Source of the DNA: Malurus cyaneus samueli
Taxonomy: Eukaryota; Chordata; Aves; Passeriformes; Maluridae
NCBI GenBank assembly: GCA_009741485.1
Contig: CM019216.1
Coordinates: 40,274,987 to 40,338,986, forward strand
Length of the DNA stretch: 64,000 nt
Direction of reading: 5' to 3'
This document shows positions 59,691-64,000 of the stretch, piece after piece (within the stretch, counting starts at the first letter, position 1; each line of letters starts with the position of its first letter). Made by a program: the position numbers and the translations under genes. The notes under the pieces were generated by a model. That model ran no database searches and was not told the DNA's origin. It saw only the letters and a program-made list of their open reading frames with translations.

Positions 59691-62600
59691 GGCCCTGACT
59701 TCATGTTCCTATGTAGGAATCTTTGAAGGTGGATACCTTTTATAAATTGTTCCTCTCTGAACAGAGAGGCAGCTTGATTTAGTCCAAGACCAGAGTGTTT
59801 AAGACTTGCCTTTGCAAGTTTTTAGTGCCAAAGTAAGTGCTACTCAGGCATTTAGAATGACTGACACAGACACACAAAATACATGTTTAACAAAGATCAA
59901 AACATGTGACTAACAATACACTTCAGGAAGCCTAGGAACACACAGCAAAAGGGACCATATGGGCTTGATTTCTCTTCATAGACAATCATTTCATACAGTC
60001 AACTCCATGATTAAAATATAACAAGGATTTTTGGTTTCTTCCTCCTATTAATATTCAAGAAGCTTTTGTTTAGAAACTTAAATCACAGCCAAGCCACACA
60101 CACCTGTTTGCTCAATGCAATGTTGTTCTTTTGTTTAAATATGCTTTCTCACTTATTGTGTTTAATTCACTCTTACATTCATAGAGCACAGTTACATTCT
60201 TCCTTAGTGTTTATTCTGCCAGAACAGCTTATTCCTGTATATTAGAGTGCCCTGTGCTAATACCTGTAGCCATCCACTGCACCTGCTCCAGCTGATTTCG
60301 TGTCTTCCAGCATAGGTGACAAGTATTGTAAAGGCAATTCCAAATGCAGTTTTATGAGCACATAAGCATTAATATTTCCCTGACACTCCTTAAATTTTTT
60401 TCTCCAGAACACTGGAATCACACTTGTCTTTTACTCAGCCACATTACACCGTACCTGTAGCTTAGAGGCAATTTATGATTAACCAATGCACTCCGTTGCT
60501 TTCAGTGGATAAGCATTTCCTGTATGAGCTGAGAGCTCATTATTAAGCCTCTAGGTTCATGACCCTGCACTCCTTCTCGTCACTGCTATTCAAATTATCA
60601 GAGTTTTCCAGTTTTTCCCGTAGAGCCCAACTCTCCACTGTTTTGAGAGTAACTCCCAGCTTCATGTCATCAGAAACAAAGAATGTGTCCTTCAAATAAC
60701 TTTCCTTATCAGCATAACTTCACCCTCATTGCAATCATTTTCCAAGCCACTGTTGCCAATGGACTAATAAAATCCAGCTTTTCTTGTGTGGCCTCTGTAA
60801 GTCTCACCTGTGCCCTGATGAATCATGTAGATGCAACCACTTATTGAGAAATCTAGACAGAGGCTGAGGAGCTGCAGCCTTTCTTAACAAAAACTTGTGA
60901 TTTCAGCCCCCTGGCTTGCTTTGAAGGCTAAAGTCAAACGGAGTCCCATTGCAATAAACACTGTGCATGGATATCAAGAAAAGAACTTGCCCCTGAAAAG
61001 AGCTTGCATCTATTATGCATCTATCCAAAACCCCCATAAAAACCCCAACAAAAAAGCCACCCCAGGATAATGAGCTATTGTATCCACAGCACTGGAAACA
61101 TAAGAGCCTGAATGATCTGCTCTCAATTGTGGACAATGGAAACACGCTGAATCACTAAACCCAAACCTTCAATAGGCAAAATGCAGCCCTGTCACTAAGA
61201 CAAATTGTTAATAGCAACAATGAGGCTCGGAACAGCTTGTATGGAGCCAAAGTGGCTCTCATACTTCAACTGAAGTTCATCCAGAGTTGAATAGGGAGGT
61301 CTCCAGATGGTCACTGGAACTGGGGCTAGAAGGAGGGACCATTATGTTACTTTTTTGTTAATACACAAAGTATAAAATTTTGTTTGGTGATGAAAATTAA
61401 GGCTTACCCCCAGAGGAGTGGACAGGATAAGCCATGAAGGAAAATGGCAACACATACATGAGGAAGATGATACTACTTTAAAAAGATGTTGTAGTCATAT
61501 AACTTTGGCAGAAAAGTAGGGGGGGGAAGCACAACTGTGTTGCAAAGTTTGTGCTGTGGTTTTTTTTCACACTGCATGTAAAACCTTGTAATATTTTTCA
61601 TAATAGAAAATGTCCAACTTCACAGTATTTAAACAGACAAGCAACAAAATCCTATATTGCAGTCCCAGTCAGGAATGTGACAGGCAGAGCGATGTCCACA
61701 TTGTTGAACGGAGCTGTAAGCTGCACTTCATTCCAGATCCTCCATTTAGGGTTGTATTTGTGTCTGTCCCCTGTGCTTCACAACCACATGGATGATGTCA
61801 ATACAGCCTGGCTCAGGAGGAGCACAAAATACCTCAAAAGGTCCTCTAAAATGAAGCATCATCTCTGAGTCAATCTGCCCACTCCCACGGACACACTGCT
61901 TGCAGACAAGTGGAAGTAGGAAGATGCTGAACTCCACCTGCCTGGTTATACACGTCAGAGAACAAATTTAGGAGGAAAAGCTGCCCCTGAGAGGGCTGCC
62001 CAGCACGCCAGGGCAAAGGCTGTCTTTAGAGAGATTTGAGGGCAGATCTGGTACCCCTCCAGAAGGGTTGGTTTCCAAGGACTCAAGAAGAAATTTGTGT
62101 TTCCTCATTTCCCATCCCGGTCTTGAATCTTAAATCAATCACAAGGTTCTCAGAGCACCATAGCAGTGTGCACATGGACAGTGTGAGGAGCTTATAAAAG
62201 TCCCAAAAGTTGTATGAAACACTGGCTATGCAATCAGGGCGATAACATATCCCATGGCCTGCCATGGAGAACATGCCTAAACATTGCCAGGCTGGAACAA
62301 AAACTCAGCTTTGTTTATGCCTCTTTGATTTGGGACTTACAGCATCCATCTGACAGAATCACTTACAAAGCCAAAAAAAAAAAATATCACTCTGCGTTGT
62401 AGCCAGCAGTGCTGAACATCTTTGCCACAAGACAGTCCCACCTGAGGGCAGCCCAGCAGGACCACAGCACATCCTGGCAGGAGAGACTCCATCACAGAGC
62501 AAGCAGAAGCTGTCCTGATCTCCAGCCAAAGGGAGAGGAGATTACACTTCCTAGTATCTCCCTTGGGGGAGGAACTTGGTGAAACACACTATTCTTGAAC

Positions 62601-64000
62601 AAAACTACTCTTTATTTTGTCCCCAGGATATGTACTGAGATGCTGCAGGTGGCCAAGTGTATTTCTCCCACACAGCATGTTTTTCTCTGAACTCAAATTC
62701 CCCTTTTTTAGTACATGCCAGGGGAGGGAAGAATAGTGGTGAGGAATTTGTGGCATGCCTTAAAAAAAATGAGGGAAGACAAATGGAATACCAAAGGAGG
62801 AAATAGTTTTTGCAAGCAAGTTAGCAAAACATTCAAATGCCTTTGCTCTTCAAGTGCAGTTACATTTACAAACAGCCTGATGAATGGGAGGTGCGTTGCT
62901 CCAGTTCTATTGCCTCAGTGAGACCAAATTGGAGCATGGAAGGATTAGGACTAGATCTAACCTACTTTGAACCTGGTGAGAAACTTCAGCTGAACATGCA
63001 CTGAAAGAACAATGTAACTGAAAGTAAAGAAGATAATTATTTCCTTTTCTTTTTAAAAAGTGAGACCCTAAGACAAATTATGGCATAGAGGAACTTTAGG
63101 GAACTACTGCTCTTCTCTGTGCAGCCTTAGTGCTTTTTGTGTAGAGCATTCCTAACTCCTGCTCTTCACCACCACTAAATTTCTTCCATTCAAACCCAAG
63201 ATTTCCTAATTAATTTGGCTAACAAATATGGAATTGATAGACCTGAGGTGGTGGAGAAAATCTTTCAGAATGCATTCTGCTTGATGTAAATGCAATGGTT
63301 ATGCTGTTACAGAGAAGGGACATAAGTGAATAAAGTAATGGGTGCTGTTCCCTCTAGAATTGTCCAAAATTTCCTTTTCCTGGTGTTCTTTACCCTGAAA
63401 GCACAGACACTTCCCAAACCACTGGCTCTGGCTCTCATGAGCAAATTCACTAAACAAACCTTATATTTCCATGCAGTCTGTGGGTGAGAGAGTGAGTGTT
63501 ATTGAATTAACATCTTGAAGACATTTTAGAGCTTCAAAATGAAGAAAAAAAAAATCATTCTACAACTCTAAATATACAGTGGCAAGGTTATCAGCTACCT
63601 CTTATAATGACATTACAAACCTCTCAATATTGATAGCAAAATGCTTTCCACCTTTCTGTTGACACTCATTATGTTGTTTTCAAATTGTTATCTGTCCTGT
63701 CCCCCCATCATGGTTTCTCCTTTTCCTGTGACTAAGGTCCAACAGGCTTATGGTTGGCAGTGCCCATGGAAATCCTGATGGATCCAAGATGCAGCTTCCT
63801 CCCCTCCTTCCTCAGGGCTTCCCGGTGGCCACAACAACCTTCGTCCCAACAGCCTCTCAGCCTGCTACATTTCCAGGAGGGAAGTTATACACTTTCAAAG
63901 GTTTAGCTGCAATTTAACAATTTTCCAATTTATTACCAGAGGGGGGGATGAACAATCACAGGAAATAGCTGTGATCTCTCTGTTTAGTCTCTATAAATAT

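Larger units (their letters stand above)
54914..64000. other. QRSL1 3' UTR and downstream flank, no gene recognised
   Basis: About 300 nt of probable 3' UTR, then 8.8 kb with two small CR1 remnants (55386-55500, 59621-59690). In human the next gene is MTRES1. I looked for its S4-like segment in the open frames here and did not find it, so it probably starts beyond the window. The 164-codon open frame at 59019-59513 (-) has no recognisable domain. Confidence 0.6.

Noticed and set aside
54914..64000. Search for MTRES1, the next gene in human
   Set aside because: No open frame resembled the conserved S4-like region; the gene is probably outside the window.
1..64000. tRNA genes, CRISPR arrays, operons, viral or phage genes
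   Set aside because: No tRNA arm motifs, spaced direct-repeat arrays or compact gene blocks were seen; the window is ordinary vertebrate chromosomal DNA.

Overview
This window is vertebrate nuclear DNA, most likely from a bird. Genes are split by GT-AG introns of 0.1 to 10 kb. The recognisable interspersed repeats are CR1 LINE pieces, and I saw no mammalian Alu or L1. The gene order CRYBG1, RTN4IP1, QRSL1 is the amniote arrangement known from human 6q21.

Layout. Positions 1-14466 (+) hold the last seven coding exons of CRYBG1 (AIM1): two beta/gamma-crystallin domains and a C-terminal ricin-type lectin domain. The gene starts before the window. Positions 14467-17109 hold its 3' UTR and the gap between two converging genes. 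Positions 17110-41019 (-) hold the whole RTN4IP1 coding region in nine exons, a mitochondrial NADPH-dependent oxidoreductase. Positions 41020-41404 are a short GC-rich promoter shared by two genes that point away from each other. Positions 41405-54913 (+) hold the whole QRSL1 (GatA) coding region in eleven exons, the amidase subunit of the mitochondrial Glu-tRNA(Gln) amidotransferase. Positions 54914-64000 are the QRSL1 3' UTR and flanking DNA with no gene that I recognise.

Every exon was set by matching splice sites and codon phase. The phases close exactly: 304 residues for the CRYBG1 part, 357 for RTN4IP1 from its conserved Met, and 524 for QRSL1. RTN4IP1 and QRSL1 both act in mitochondria, in redox/coenzyme Q metabolism and in translation, and are probably co-transcribed from the shared CpG island.

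I found no new multi-gene system. The points most worth a second look are in the shared promoter: a perfect TISU element that opens an 18-codon upstream ORF before QRSL1, and an RTN4IP1 first exon in which the only upstream ATG is out of frame while an Arg-rich, acid-free frame stays open. An 18-bp tandem repeat lies between the two starts. A perfect 16-bp inverted repeat lies in RTN4IP1 intron 8.
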